NCBI RefSeq assembly: GCF_036370855.1 | Contig: NC_088099.1 | Coordinates: 28,673,501-28,737,500 of the forward strand | DNA from: Dromaius novaehollandiae | Taxonomy: Eukaryota; Chordata; Aves; Casuariiformes; Dromaiidae | Reading direction: 5' to 3' | Length of the DNA stretch: 64,000 bases | Made by a program: the position numbers and the translations under genes | In this document: piece by piece, positions 1-17,290 of the stretch | Layout: every line of letters starts with the position of its first letter | Numbering within the stretch: position 1 is the first letter of the stretch | The notes under the pieces: model-generated | Databases searched by the model: none | What the model was told of the DNA's origin: nothing | The model's input: the letters and a program-made list of their open reading frames with translations, nothing else

Positions 1-1308
<1,308 letters not shown>

Positions 1309-3240
1309 TGACCTGAGATCCTATGAGGCATCTCTGATAAGTGCTTTCACTATAGCATTTCTCCCTTTGTACCCGCTTTTCTTTCCTCTACTTGAACACC
1401 CTCTTTTCCTGCAGCTCAGAGGACCTTAATGCCGATGAGCTCCCTACCCTGCGTCAACCATGGCTCAGAGGCTTGCCAGCCAGCTTGGAGGTCACCAGTG
1501 GGAGAACAGGCAGGCGGGTACACCCAAGCGCAGAGGTAGCGGGATTGCATGAGCTGTGTTTGCTTGGGGAACCATGCTAAACGGCATGAGTCAGAAAACA
1601 TTATTCAGTTCTCCTATCAGACTCATACTTGGTGCTTTCTGGAAAACCTTCTCTGTGAAACCGGCTCTGCCTTTCGCACTGCTACAGCGAGGGTAGGTGG
1701 GAAGCAGGATCATCCCGCTCTCACAGATGGTGAATCTCATGCAGAATGACTCAGCTGAGCCTGTGGTGACCTTCAGTCACAGGCAGGATTAAAAGTAAAA
1801 AAAAAAGTGCCTGAAACCTCCACAGGGGTCTGGCTCTGCAGGCACAGGCACGCAGTCCTTCCCCAGCCCTGAGCTGAGCACGAGCTGAGCAACAGAGCAG
1901 GGAGGCCTGGGCAGCAGTTACCAAGTGAAAGCAGAGTTCAGTCCCAGGTGATCCAGTTTCCAAACCAAAATTCAAACCAGACATGAAAACGCAGTCGGAA
2001 ATGGTCAGAGAGAGGTATTTTTTTTCCATGTAGATTTGCATTTTAGCTGTATCATGGCTTGCATTTTAGCTCATGAGTTCACAGAAGTTAAAGTATTGTT
2101 TATGAGGACAAAAACAGACTTGCCCTTCATAGAGGCGTTTGCACTGCTTCCAGTTACAGTGATCCTGCCTTTCCCCGGCGTTAAAGCAGGTTTTGGACTT
2201 TACTGGTTTCTGTGGGTGGCTGCACCCTCTCTCCGGGGCTGCAGCTAGCCTCTGAGCCCAGGCAAGCTGGGAACAGCGCTTGATGGGCACCTGCCCCAGA
2301 GACGCAGGTGCTGCCTGGCACGCCACTCCACTGGCTCCAAGCCCCTGCTGCAGTGAGCCCCCGCGAGACGGTAAAAAGTGGATTTCAGAGCCTGATCCTC
2401 TGTCTAACCAATGGTGATCCATCAAAGCCAAAGGCACCGCTGTGATTTATACCAGCCTAACGTCCATCCCGTTACCTGCCAAGATCATTAGCAAAAACCC
2501 TCCGGATAATTCAATTTCCCCGGAGAGCCGAGCGTGCCTGCAGGCTAGGGCTGCTGCCTGTCTCATCAGCTTTTCAGCCTGACAGATTCTTTAATTCTGG
2601 TTTTTGACTAGTCAATCCACAGCTGGCAACCAGAAAACAAGAAACCTGCCTCGTCAGCCCCCAGTCTGTTACAGGGGGCTCTGCTAGAGGTGACAGTCGG
2701 GTCAGAAGCTCCCAGCTCACCCCAAGCAGGGGAACGCAGCAGCAGGCATCCTAAACCACCAAACATCAGCTGTTTGCAGAGCAAAGTCATCCTCGAGTGG
2801 AGGATCACACTGCAGAGCAGGGAAGTTGGTCCACTGCTGCCGGCCCTTGGCTGCTCGCATCCCAGCCAGCATTACACCAGCACGGTCAGGCGCCCAAAAT
2901 GCATCCTCAGGAACTGCTGGCACGGGATGCTGGGGAGCAGTTTGGTTTCTTCGTGAAGGAGATGCTTTTGCTCACCATCGTGGCGTTTGTCCTGAGAAAG
3001 CATCTTGCAGCCAACTGCAAGGCTCAACAAAAGCCCTCTGTGCACTTGGGCAGCGAGCACTACTCTTTGCACTGCCCAGCACTGAGGTCTGTTTGTCCTG
3101 CCTTGGCTCTGCAGCCCAAAAGGGATGAGTTCGGAGGGAGCTGTGGGTGCTCAGCGTCTCCCAGGATTGGGCATTGGAGGGGCTCAAGTAACTGAGTGCT
3201 CAAAAACACCTTTCATAAGGTGGTTGCCATTTATTGGTTT

Positions 3241-3265
3241 AAAAAAAAAAAAAAAAAAAAAAAAA
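3241..3265 (+). repeat. A25 homopolymer
   Basis: Uninterrupted run of 25 A in GASK1A intron 1. No target-site duplication or recognisable retrocopy sits upstream of it, so it is best treated as a simple repeat. Confidence 0.9.
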
Positions 3266-4164
3266 GAATTGCTTATCAAAGCCAGACTGTTACAAGCTTG
3301 CAGGCCAGTATTAATACACGTCATGCAGAATTTGATCTGCCAGGAAATGCTTTGGGGAAGACCAAAACTGCATTGTTGAACATAGCTAAAGGCATCGCCA
3401 CTGAAGGCCAACGGATGCTGTGGGGTGGTGAGTTACCTGCCCGACCCATGGGGTCCCGCCACGTCAATTAGGGCAAGATACATTGCTGTGGGGCATAGCT
3501 CTTCTGCTGGTGCAGACAGCTTCGGGCCCCACAACCGCTGGCCTGCAACCTGGTAAAAGCACAAAAAAAGTCCAGGAAAACTGCACGCATTACCCCGACC
3601 AACATCCTGGCCATGGGTGCTATCAGCAGCCCCAGAGGCGCCCCTCCAGGTGTATTGCCCTGGGAAAATTTGTATTTGTACAATGTATTTCTCCATCCCA
3701 AATTTGCCTCTCTCCAGGGACCCAACAGAACAGACAGAGCTAATAAGTCCTCCAAAACACTCTTTGAGTTCACTGCAGAAACCAGGCAGGGGAAGGGGAT
3801 GGACTGATCCTCGCCCTGCACCTTGGGTAGTTATTTACACCTGATGCAGCTTACTGCTGCATTTCCAACAGCTTTTTAGGCAGCTGATTCAACAGCCTTT
3901 TGCATTCGTTCTCCATGCTGATGGTTGTCAGCTGAAGGTGAGGAGCACCAGGGAGGCTGGAGTGGAGCCCGCTGGGTCTTGGTGCTGCAGGCTGGCAGGC
4001 AGGGGCTTGTGCCTCTCTTTGCAGGTCTCCACTAGACCAAAACACTGAGAAGAAGGGTGGGTGGGAGTGATATAATTTTTCTGCTCATCTTTCAGTGTCA
4101 GCCCAGGGGATGTCACCATTTCACAAATTCTCCAGGCTTCAAGCCTAGGCAAAACCTCTCTAAC

Positions 4165-4184
4165 AATAATAATAATAATAATAA
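4165..4184 (+). repeat. (AAT)n short microsatellite
   Basis: About six to seven AAT units in GASK1A intron 1, pure and short. Confidence 0.85.
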
Positions 4185-7100
4185 AAGCTTTACCATTTGA
4201 AAGCTTTCCTCCATCTCTCAGCACAGCACAAGAAAGCACAAGTCCAAATTTTTTCTGAAGTAGGTTGTCTTGAAACAAAAATATCTTTCATTTCATGCTC
4301 CTAGATGCTAATTTTCTGGAGGCTTTGGGTTTAATAATTGCTGGCTTGGTAGTGGAGATGGAGGTTTTATTCTCTCTTAACGTTATATGGAGCATGGGAG
4401 CGTTGTGCAGACGCAGCTTGGCCTGAGCAAGATCTGTGCTCGGGCCCTGAAGGGGAAACGCAAGCAGGTTTCAGACATGGCTCATCTGAGCCTGCTGTCT
4501 TGTAGCTGAGCTTTATCCTTGTGCGGCTCCTCTCCCTGTGCTGGAGCTGCCACTCGTGGGCTCGGCAAGGCGTGGGAACGGGACCTCCTTGTTTAAGAAA
4601 AGAATATTCTGCATCTCAACCAACTCAGGTTGGTTTGGCCCTTTTACTCCACCGATGTGGCACTAGTGTAAGAAGTCGGGATCCTTTCCCCTTTATACCG
4701 TAGTTTCTCCTCCTTAGGATTAAGAGTGCTTAATCTTCTGTCTAGCAAATCATATCCTATTGCTACGAAGGATTACTACAGTGTCACAAGCAGAGAATTA
4801 TGATTTATTAGAGGGCAACTGTGAGGAGACAACAGTGGTTTTTGTGGGAAAAAGCACATTTAGGCACCTCAGGGCTGTAATTTTGCTTGTTAGAGAGAAC
4901 ATATATGGGGAAACTACCTGAAAGGGCAATTGAAAGAAAGGAAAAAACAGAAGAGGACTATTAAAATGTGTGTTCTCATGATTTTTTTGGGGGGGAGAAG
5001 GCAAAACAAAGGCACCACAACCACTGGCAGTGCTCAGCACCAGCCAGCAAATGAGATTAACTACCCCCTTCCCCTCCTCCCCCAGGCAAAAATCCCAGCG
5101 AGTGCGATGGGAAGACTGAGTCCCCAAGGAACAGGGTTGGATTTTAGGAGACTTTTTCCCCAGAGGGTTGGAAAAGTGAAAAGATAAATTAAAGAGCAAT
5201 CCACAGGATTTCTCAATAACTCCAATGGGATCCTCCCGTGTGGAAAAGTCACATAAAGGTAAAAACGCACAAAGTCAGCAGGTTATTATAGAAATGAAAT
5301 ATCATCTTTCAGAATGGCTTTAGCAGCCCACAGTACTCAATGGAGAATGAGAAGCTGTGAATTTTGAACTCTCCTGTACAGCTCTGAGTGAGGCATTGAA
5401 ATCTTTATTGCTTTCTACTAGAGGGTCCTAAAATTCAGCTTGATCTTAACTAATTTCTCTCAGTCTTTGCCGTAAGGAAATACTCCTATTATCAGTAGGT
5501 TCCTGAGCACACAGGGGCTGCAGATCCCTCTCCGGTCACCGACGGCGCTGCCTGTGATTCCTCATCCCCTCTGCACAAAGATGGCTCCTCTGTCTTAAAC
5601 TCAGACCATGTCTCAAACCAGTCTCTCAGCCCTTCAGCACAGGCAGAAAAATTTGCTGCCAAGAATAATTTCTCCGAGAGAGCACATGACTTACTGTGAG
5701 TGTGGTTATTCGCTCAGTGGGACCTGAAAGGATCGGTTAGCTTCTGCCAGGCAATGGCAGCAGCATTCACCTCCTAGGTACTGATTTTAACTTTGGGTTG
5801 GTCAGTCGTTTCAAATACCACTGCTGTCTTTGATTTGGCTTAACAACATGCTCTTGCTTGCTCTTTTTTTGCTCTGCTGGCTGGGAGCCCAGTCCAAATC
5901 TGTGGTAAATGCGCTGGAATCCCATTAAAACATAAGAGGTTAAAATAATTTGGTCCCAGTCCTGCTCCTACTGTTGTGGAGTGCAAAATTCCCATTACGT
6001 TTCAGGGCAGCTGAATTATGTCCAGCCAAGACTGAATCCAGCATATCTGAGCTTGTCTACAGAGGAGAACCTCTCAGTACAAAGCTTTACCACAGAAAAA
6101 ACTCAGAACCCCATCGTAAAGAAGCAGCTACTGTTTTTGTCCATGACTTTAAGAAGAACCAAAAATATTGGCAAGTTGACTCCAAAGTCCTTCTGCAGTA
6201 TCCTCCCCCAGTGCACCCTCTAAATTACATCCTCTTTCCAGAGGGCTGTGTAGGGCCTTCACAGTGGAAATTCCACTTCTTCAGTGGAAATGAGAATCAG
6301 CCACAAAATTAATTGCCTGTGAAAACCATCCAGACAAAATAAAGTACTAATCCAAAACTAAAACAAATTGCAGAACCCCCTTCCTCCCTCCCCCCTTAAC
6401 TTGCCATCCTTCAACAGTTACAGGCAAAGAATAAGCAGAAAATTTCAAAAATGCGTTCCAAGACAGCCAGGCAAAGCCTGTCCCACCATGGTGAAGAGAG
6501 AGTATGAAGGTGCCTTGCCTGGTTCTCCACTCTCTGGATAACTTGTTCCTTTCCTCTTGCATCCCATGGAAGGAAAGTTTTCCCTGTGGAAACCATACCA
6601 GGCCTAGTCAACGCTTGGAGGTTCCTAGTCTGGCTGGATGGGGGCTTTGGGGTGGCTGAGCTTCGTGTGGGTCCCAGTAATGGTGCTATCCTCTCCCCAC
6701 TGTGACCTGCTTGTGTGCCTCTCCTGTCCTTCAAATTCTGCCTTGTAGACTAAGAGCTTTTTGACCCAAAGATTGCCACATAGTTTCACAGAGTCAAGTG
6801 CAATTTGAGCTGGAGCCCAATGTCCTCTCAGTGCTTTCCTTCCAAGCATCCTCTCCTTGAAAGTTTGCAGAACTGAGGCCCCAGGAGGATCGAAACCCCC
6901 AAAACCGAGATTGCTCAGGAAACCTGCCCCTCTTGTCTATATGCGTTATGATGAAGCCTTTAATTATATGGTCACATAACTCTTTTTTCTGTTTTCCCAC
7001 AGGATGAATATACAACCCCTTTTTTTCCTCCCAGCGCCTTTCAGAGCTGTTTGCTGACAGATGAGGAATGCAGAAAACTCAGGACTTAATCCAAATTCTG

Positions 7101-9525
7101 TTTTAATGGCTATAGGATTTTCTGCCCTTCAGGCTCCTGGATGAGCTCTGTCTCCCTTGGTTCGGACCTGCTCTCTGAGCCTTGGCGACTCGCCACCCAG
7201 GCTAGGCTCGCATGGCTTTCTCCCCAGCTCCCATGTCTTTTCAATGATGCAAGAGTTAGCCAGACTTTTTGGTGTCTTATTTGGGAACTCTAGTAATCAT
7301 AAATGATGTCTACTGAATGCTTTCCTGTCAGCTCTGTACAAGTAAAAGCCTAGTCCTTCCCTTCTTTCTCTTCACACCTGGCAGAAAGACAAAAACAAAT
7401 GTCTGGAGTTTCATTACCTTTTTGACCCCCTAACTGCTTCACAGGTTCAGTCCTCAGTCTTCAGGATTTAATGGTCCTGGTGGGTCCAATTGCATCCTCA
7501 GTATGGCAGTCTCTACTTTATGTGGTTTTGTATTGTAATTTCCAGTGTTTCCTTTCCACAGGAAGTTGGGAGAAGTAGCTCTTGGCACGGGAAGAACTGG
7601 TGCCGGTCCTGGTTAGCCCCTGGGACCTTGGCTCAGGGCTTTCTTTTCCGTATCCATAGGATATTGCCCTATTTCACTACATGAAGAAGGGCTTAAATCA
7701 GTGATGATTATAATGGGCTTTGAGCTCATTGGTTGGAAGATGGTATGCCACATATCTTTTTTTTGTGGCAGTAAGATCTATTGTACCATTCATTAAAGCC
7801 ATTTCAGCTCTGATGAGTGTAAATGAATATAAATGGCACAGGGAGAGTCAAGGGGAGGAAGAGCTAGTCAGCACATCAGAGATGCTCTCAACACCTCAAC
7901 AATTAGGTAATTAGTCTTCTGGGGACTCATCTTGGACACCAGACTCAGCCTCCGCCTTATACCTCTGCTGATCTAACATGCAGCTTTTTTGGTTTCCTCA
8001 AAACAGCCCCACAGCAGTGGATGAACATTCACATCCCAGTGGGATGCAGTCATTGCATATCCAGCTGGGCACACACAGTGGCTGGCACATGAACCAGCCA
8101 GGGCAGAGTGGTTGTTTTTTAATGGACACACTGTCAATGTGGGGCTCCACCTTCAGGAAAGGAGAGGAAGGGGCAAAAAAGCGGCCTACGTGTGTGGTTA
8201 TGTAAACGTAAAGTAATGGAAGCAGGGAATCATTTCTGGAGCACATGTGGCTAGGCACTGAGCTTGCGCCTGTGTTTCCAGAAGCCTGAGCCAGCCTGCT
8301 GCTAAGTTAACAGTTTTTATAGTTAATAAAGGAATTGTTTCCCTTACCTCTCTGAGACGGGAGAGTGGAAGCTCGCTCAAGGCACTGGGTCAGGCTCTGC
8401 AGCTGACGCCTGCAATGCCCTGCTCTGTGCCGACTGAGCTCCGTCTATTTCCTACTGGCGCAGTTCTGTGATGCCCTTCAGCCAGCTATTCCCTGCCTCC
8501 CGTTGGCATGAGCGTTGTCAAGTGTCGAAGTGGTGCTATGGAAGTCTTGACTTATTACCATATCCATATCACCATTATCACAACATCTCCTTCCCCTGCA
8601 CAGTGTTTCAGGCTGCGGTTCAGGGTCTTCAGATGTCCACAGCCTTGTGTTTTTTGCAGAAAGGGGTTAGGCTATTTCACTGGGAACTGGGGCCAAAAGG
8701 TGGAGACCCACAACAACATCCCATAACAGCCGTAGGTTTCTGCACAGTCCCTCCGTGAATATGGAGAATTTCCATCTTCCTGCTGCATGAGTACATATGA
8801 GGTGTCCATAAATCATCTCAGATTTTCTTTATGCTCTGTACAGTCTGTTAATTCTGCTACGATGGAAAACAACATAGTGAGTGAGAGAAACTGGTGTGCT
8901 GAGCTTTCCTATACCAAGATGAAGGAAATGCATGGAAGAAATGTGATGTTTTCCTTCATTTCAATGTTTTTTTCCTGTCAAAAGAAGCTAGTACTTTAAC
9001 TGTTGGGTCTACCAGAGGAGAAATAGTGACTTGAGTGCTTCATTATACATCAGGAAATACAGAAATTTGTTAAGGAATTTTGGTGGGGGACTAGTATTGC
9101 TTCTGAAAGAGTTGCGAATATAATGGGTAGGGAATTCAAACTTTGTGTTTCCTGCTCCATCATCTTCCCCAGTGCTTGATTAGTGTTTGGGGTTCAGCCT
9201 GAACTCTCTCGCAAAACACAACCCTGCTATAATTGGTAAATTCTGCTAATTATTAGGATGAGATGAATAGGAGGCCTCTGTGAGTTGGTTGGTTCCTGTC
9301 CATTCATCACCTGTAGATCACCCCAGGCTCACTTGAGACTTGCTCCAGCCCTACCAAGCGGTGCAGGAGCCTCTGTGCAGCCCGAACCCCAGTTCCTGGG
9401 TCTGCAATAATAACAAAAGAATCCAAAGCAAGAGCGTGAGCCATACACCTTTGCGCTGCAACTGGGCAGCTGGACAGCCTCACTCAAAATTGGCCAAGGT
9501 CTCTCCCTCCTGGGGAGCTTGCCTC

Positions 9526-9553
9526 ATATATATGTGTATATATATATATTTTT
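9526..9553 (+). repeat. TA/TG-rich dinucleotide stretch
   Basis: Alternating TA with one TGTG interruption, followed by a T run. It is a short imperfect dinucleotide repeat in intron 1. Confidence 0.7.
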
Positions 9554-10914
9554 TTCTTCAATGGTCCAAACAGGCTGTCAGAGCTGTAGGCGGTGAGTCC
9601 ACACCCCATACCTAGCCATGGCAGCTCTCACACACAGCCATGGTGAAGGGTGTCCAACAGAGGAGAGCTGCCCATCTGCCCCAGAGGCCAACAGAGAAGA
9701 TCCAGCGACTTCTTCTGACAAAGCTAATGAAGCTTAATGGCTATCAAGGCAGGGTCATTAAAGATGGGTCTTAATGAGCCTTGTTTTAAAGTGGGCTCCC
9801 CTTCTTTCCCCCAAGGGCATGGGTGGAAGTGCTGTGCAAGGGGGCTGGAGCCAGCAGGTGCACGGTATGGACAGGGGCAAGGGAGGCTCTGCTCTGGCAT
9901 CAGCAGGTGCAAAGACCTGCATGAGCAGTCCCGTTCATTTTTTAGCCAGCAACAGTGGTAAGATTAACAGTGGTGCAAAGCGGGATACCGGAACCAGAGG
10001 ACTTTTTCCAGCAACACATGCCACAAGGCTGAGATGCCACCAGCAAATGTTCAAAGCAGGGCTTGGTTGGCAGTAGTTCTCCCCAGTGCTCCTGTCAGAG
10101 GTTGTCTCGCTTCCCAAGCAGCCAACTACCTCCACTGGGTGTTGCTCTGAAACACCTGAGCTCAGGCTCACGTTTCCTGGAAATCCATAACAATCTCTGG
10201 GATGAACCTTTCCCTCCCTCTTCCACAGGTCTCCACAGGGGAAGAGGCAGCCCTTAGGCTTTGGATATCAACGTCGAATATATTAATTACTGCTGGATGT
10301 CTCTGTCTCATGTGCCTTCTGTCAGCAAATGCCTGTATTGCTAGCGCTGTATCGCTAGGGTTGTTCCTAGCAGGGTTGCTGATAACTCTGGGTCTGAAAG
10401 CAGGCAGAATAATCTAAATCACACCCTTGCATTCGGTAAATTCAAATATTTTCAAATTCAAGAGTCACTGGCAACGGCTGGTGCACGGGAAGGAGCAGGG
10501 ACAGGCAGGCGGTGCCATCCCCCACCTGAATAACACCTGAAATACAGAGCGCTTCCAACAGCACCAGCAGTTCTGCAGGTCTTTGGCATGGGATGGGGGC
10601 AGCACTTGCATTTTGCTTGACAGCCTCAGCAACAAGGAGGTTTAACAGTGCCTGCAAATAATTAAGTGCAGATGTCTTAAAACAAGTTATCCTGGCCCAA
10701 CTTAAGCATTGTGCTTGCTCTGTATAAAGCATAAATTGCTTTTTCTCTAACTGATCCTTTTCCACTCTTCTTTTTATTAAGAACTGTTAGATTACTGGTA
10801 AGGATGGATGAAACAGCATACAGGAGAAGGGAGCCAGCTGAAACCATCATCTGGTGAACCAAGACTCAGCCTGAGAAATATCTCTTTTTGTGGTTTCAAA
10901 AACTAGATTCTCTT

Positions 10915-11141
10915 GTTTTTCTTTTTCTTTCTTTTCTTTTCTTTTCTTTTCTTTTCTTTTCTTTTCTTTTCTTTTCTTTTCTTTTCTTTTCTTTTCTTTT
11001 CTTTTCTTTTCTTTTCTCTTCTCTTCTCTTCTCTTCTCTTCTCTTCTCTTCTCCTCTTCTCTTCTTTTCTTTTCTTTTCTTTTTCTTTTCTTTTTCTTTT
11101 TCTTCTTTTTCTTTTTCTTTTTCTTTTTCTTTTTCTTTTTT
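10915..11141 (+). repeat. Compound pyrimidine-only microsatellite (CTTTT)n/(CTCTT)n/(CTTTTT)n
   Basis: About 225 bases with virtually no purine on the plus strand. The 5' part is a regular CTTTT pentamer array, the middle is a CTCTT variant with CTC interruptions, and the 3' part expands to CTTTTT hexamers. It ends about 365 bases before GASK1A exon 2. Such mirror-like homopurine/homopyrimidine tracts can form triplex (H-) DNA; that is known of the sequence class and has not been shown here. All open frames across it encode only Phe/Ser/Leu or Lys/Arg/Glu runs and are artefacts. Confidence 0.97.
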
Positions 11142-11466
11142 GCATTCACTGCGGTGTACTTCACCTCTTGGTTTCAGCTGGAAGCATGATCAATCTATAC
11201 AAATATCAAGTGCAGAAATACCGCGAGCAGCAGGTGTCTGAACCGTAGCAGGAAAGCCTGTCACTGTGATCTTTGCAAGTCTTTTCTCTAAGCCAGAGTG
11301 CTTTTGAAAATCAGCTAAGCTTCTGAATGTTTCCCTGCCCCTCACTCACTCACTGATAGAAGCAGCTTTTCATTAAAGGACTAGTGAGATTTCTTAGAAA
11401 CTTTGTATTTTCTTCTGCGCAAGAGGCGTTCCACGTGCGAAGCGCAACATGACACCCCTGCCCTGA

Positions 11467-13584
<2,118 letters not shown>

Positions 13585-16500
13585 ACCACCCTCGCCCAGG
13601 AGCACACATTTGCCTTGCAGTGACGGATATACCTCACACCCCTGGTTTTTATGACCTGAAACTGAGTGTGGGTTATTGCTTCTTCGAAAGTTTTTTTCCT
13701 CCCCCTTTGGTATGATGTCCTTCTCCAGGACACTCTGGAGAAGAGAACCCAGCAAGTAGGAAAGAGGAGGAGGACACTGCTCCGGAAACAAACCACAAGC
13801 AGTTGACAAAAGCATTAACCAACACTTATTAAGCAACAGTGTCTGCATGGATTTTTCAAAGAAGTGGCATTTCAGTAAGATTTTGGGTGCCTTTGTTCCC
13901 CTGGCAACTTGGAAACCTGTAGGCTTGAACAGTTCCTTGGAAGCTGGTGGAGAATCTGAGAAAAGACTGAACAAGTGGTGAGAGGCATTGGTCAAAGTTC
14001 AGGGAAGTCACTATGAGGTTTTCCATGGCTTGCAGTGGGATTTTTTGCTCATTCCTTCATAGTTTCCAGAACAATGAAAGCAGAGATTTTGGTTTGCCAT
14101 GGGGAAAAAGAGAGGGTGCTTCCTAAGCGACATAAGCAAGGACCAGTGACGTGGACTGAGCTCTGTCGTCCCCAGCTGAGTAGGTGATGTGCGCTCGGTA
14201 ATGAATGTAACTCGCTCAGTGCTAGCCAAGGGGCCAGGGTGGATGGTGGGAAGCGCCTGGCAGCGGCTGCTACCATGAAGCCAGCAGCGTGCTCCCCTTC
14301 TAGCTCATCGTGCTCACAGATCGAGTGCTTCCTTAGGCCCCGTGAGTGGAAATTCGACAAGCCTGGTCTGCTGCCAAGGTGCATTTTTAATGTGGGATTT
14401 GGAAGTTTAAATATCTCCCTCTCTCTTTTTTTTTTAAGCTATGAGAGGATTAAAACACAAACCAAACCCAAGCCCTGCTTCCTGCTAAAAATGCTCCCCA
14501 CTGCTCTCTTAGGCTTGTCTGCATGAAACTGCTTCTAAGGCTTGCAGAAATATGTTTTAACGGAAATGCAAAAATATTCCAACAAAAGGCAATCAAGTGC
14601 AAAATGCTTTCTGAGCTGGCTGACATCTCTGGCAAAACCCAGCCTGTTTTTGTCATCTCTCTACGTTCTGCCCAGCGGCTCAGACAGTAAGAACCGCTGT
14701 GACAGGGCACAGCAAAATCCCTCATAAATAGGTCTTCAAATGGCAGGGCTGAAAGAAAATTCATAAGAAAAGTCAACATTTGCATCCCAGGAGCAGCCAA
14801 CCTCTGGCCTGTGGGCTGCTGGTTTCCACCGGGACCCGTCTCGCCCCTTCTCCGTGGCTCGCGGGCAAGTCGGGCTCTCCCTGCTCACATGTGCCCAGCC
14901 ACATGCCGTAGCCAGGATGGGCGGATTCGGCCCCCCGCCAGGACAGCTGGGTCCCACTGCATGTTTAACTGAAGACCAGCATTGGCAAAAGTGGTAATAT
15001 ATTTGCACTAGGCTTTTTTTTTAAAAAGGGACCTCAAAAAGCAGCTTTTTGTTTCTCCAAGGCCAAAGTAAGATGCTACGGGCAGAGTCTCCATCCCTGA
15101 GCCACTTGGAGTCACTCATTACTTCTGAAGGTCTTGATGAGCCCAGGGTGAAGGTCTGTGCTGCTGCCTGGGCTTTGGAGGCAATGGGCACCCATGCAGC
15201 CAGCAAGGCAGAAAAGGCAAGGATTTCCCGCTCCATCCCTCTCAGCAGCATGTCAGGTTTAGAGCCTGCAAGGGGATACTTTAAAACCCATGAGGATAAG
15301 CACAAGCAATTACCTTTTCTTTCCCTTTTCCTCTTGCTTAAGAGAAGATTAAATGAAGCTAGAGTGCCATTAATCAACAAGTGCGAACGCTCCCAAAAAG
15401 CATCGGTAGTCACTAGCGCGCCCAGAGTGCCGGCAGCACCTTACTGGAGACGCGCCTTTGTCTTGGGAAGGGGAAATCTTTCCTCTGCCACCTTTTCCCA
15501 CTCAGGAGTTATCACTCCTTTCTGCTGTGCAGTGGGGTGGGGTGGACGACGGCCCGGGAAGCCCTGCTGATGTCCAGCCCAGGGCCTTTCCTCCTGCTGG
15601 TGATCGCAGCTCTCGGCAGGGTCTGCAATCGTAGCCTGTAAGCATGTGGGAGAGCAAAATGAATCGTTCTGTGGTCTGTAAAAAGCCATGCCCAGGCACA
15701 GGCTTATATGAATAAATGACACTAATAATGCAACATAATTAAATACAGAAAATACACCACGAAAAACTACACGCTAACAGCAGCATTAATTTGGACGTGA
15801 AGCATAGGTTGTTGTCTAGCTTTCTCATTAAAATGAGAAATTTCATTAAATGAGTTTTTCATCCTATGTATGTCAAGTCCTCAGCCAGAAGCGAGAGGGA
15901 GGTGGGGTCCTGCAGGGCGGACATGGCTATTGACTTCGTTGTGTTGCTGGAACAGCAGCCCTTGCATTGCCTTCAGTTGCATCTGCTTGAACCTAACATT
16001 GCACATTGTGCTGAGGATTTCTCTAATTTTTTGCATTTTCTTATTTGTAACATGTGAGTTTGCTGGCTGAACCACACATGTGGGAACATCTGTAGACATT
16101 TATGCACTTGAATAAAAATCACTGTTGAATTAACAAGGAGCCATGTATGGATAAATGAGAAAAACAAAAGCCTGATCTTGCTGAGACTGATAGTATACCA
16201 TATATTCATATTTTCCATGTGCATTTGTCTATGTGCACAGCAGAGCACACGCTCTCTCGGAAACGTGTTCATAACAGTCCAGAGAAACCCTGTGGACAGC
16301 TCTGAACGTACCAGCCTCTACCGTGTAGCGTAGGAGACAGTTTGCTCCAGCTATGAACATGTCACATTTCCTATTATAAACTTATTTTATGTTTTTACGA
16401 CATAGTTACAAAAATTCACTAGGGGCTGAGTGTGACAAAAAAGGTCTCACCTCAGTAGCGATTCTGCTTTAACCGAGTTTCCCCTGCTCCTCTGCAGCAG

Positions 16501-17029
16501 TGGCCTTTCCCAGGGTAGAGGGTGAAAGCGGAGGGACAAGGCACAACTCCCTGGTTGAACTGCTCCCTGCAGACACGCAGCCTGGAGAGCTGGCGAAGGG
16601 CTGCTTTGGCTTCACTGAGGCAGCAGTCTCTAAGAAAGGGAAGAAACTGGCAGCTCCTGGCGGGAGGAGTCCACCACAGAGGCAGACTGTTCCCATGCTC
16701 CCGCCAGCTCCTCGCCCTCCTGCGCTGCCCCCCAGTGCAACCAGGCTTTTTAGCTGGCCAGAGCCAGCTGGGGCCATTCCTGCTCTCAATACCACATCGG
16801 TCTGGAAGCCCAAATCCTGCTGGCCGGTGAAGCTCTGGAAGCAAGGCAGTTGTGTTTGCTCCAGCCAGGGGTAAGAGAGGTTTCGCGCCTCTGCTGCAGG
16901 CCGCCGTGTCGCTGCCGTGCTGGGATGAGGCACCAGCAGGTGCTCAGCAAGCCCCGCCATAGCAGACCCGTGACTGGACGCGGGCAGCAAGGGCCAACTG
17001 CCAGCTGAAATGCAAGGGCTAGCAAGTAA

Positions 17030-17290
17030 ATCCACATTTATTGTTAAACTACTGGATATAAGAATAATCTGGCATTTAGAAAGCAATTTATTTATGCTTT
17101 TGATACTTGTTTAAATATTTATGCTGAGAAAGAAAAAAATCCACTCCAATATAGGAATATCATTGTAGCAATGGCCTTTAAGATTAATGGAAGTAAATTA
17201 ACCCGACATTTTATTTACATCCAGCAAAGAAATAGATAAACTCTCCCTGTGATGGATTTTCTTCATTAGTTAGGAGAATGCCTTAGGTAC
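17030..17290. other. AT-rich candidate conserved non-coding patch
   Basis: About 260 bases, distinctly more AT-rich and lower in simple repeats than the flanks. It has repeated TTTATG(CT) and TTTAAATATTTATG motifs of Hox/CDX/forkhead type. No coding or repeat explanation is seen. The call rests on composition and motif density only. Confidence 0.3.

Noticed and set aside
3241-3265. A25 run as the tail of a processed pseudogene or LINE.
   Set aside because: No upstream coding remnant, poly(A) signal or target-site duplication is visible.
5950-6312. A 120-codon plus-strand open frame with a hydrophobic start.
   Set aside because: No recognisable domain, no splice or promoter context, and it lies inside GASK1A intron 1. 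Consistent with chance.
10847-11248. Open frames encoding long Lys/Arg/Glu or Phe/Ser/Leu runs.
   Set aside because: They are translations of the CTTTT-type microsatellite and carry no protein-like sequence.
15711-15716. AATAAA as the GASK1A polyadenylation signal.
   Set aside because: Several hexamer variants occur between the stop codon and here, and there is no evidence to choose between them, so it is mentioned but not called.
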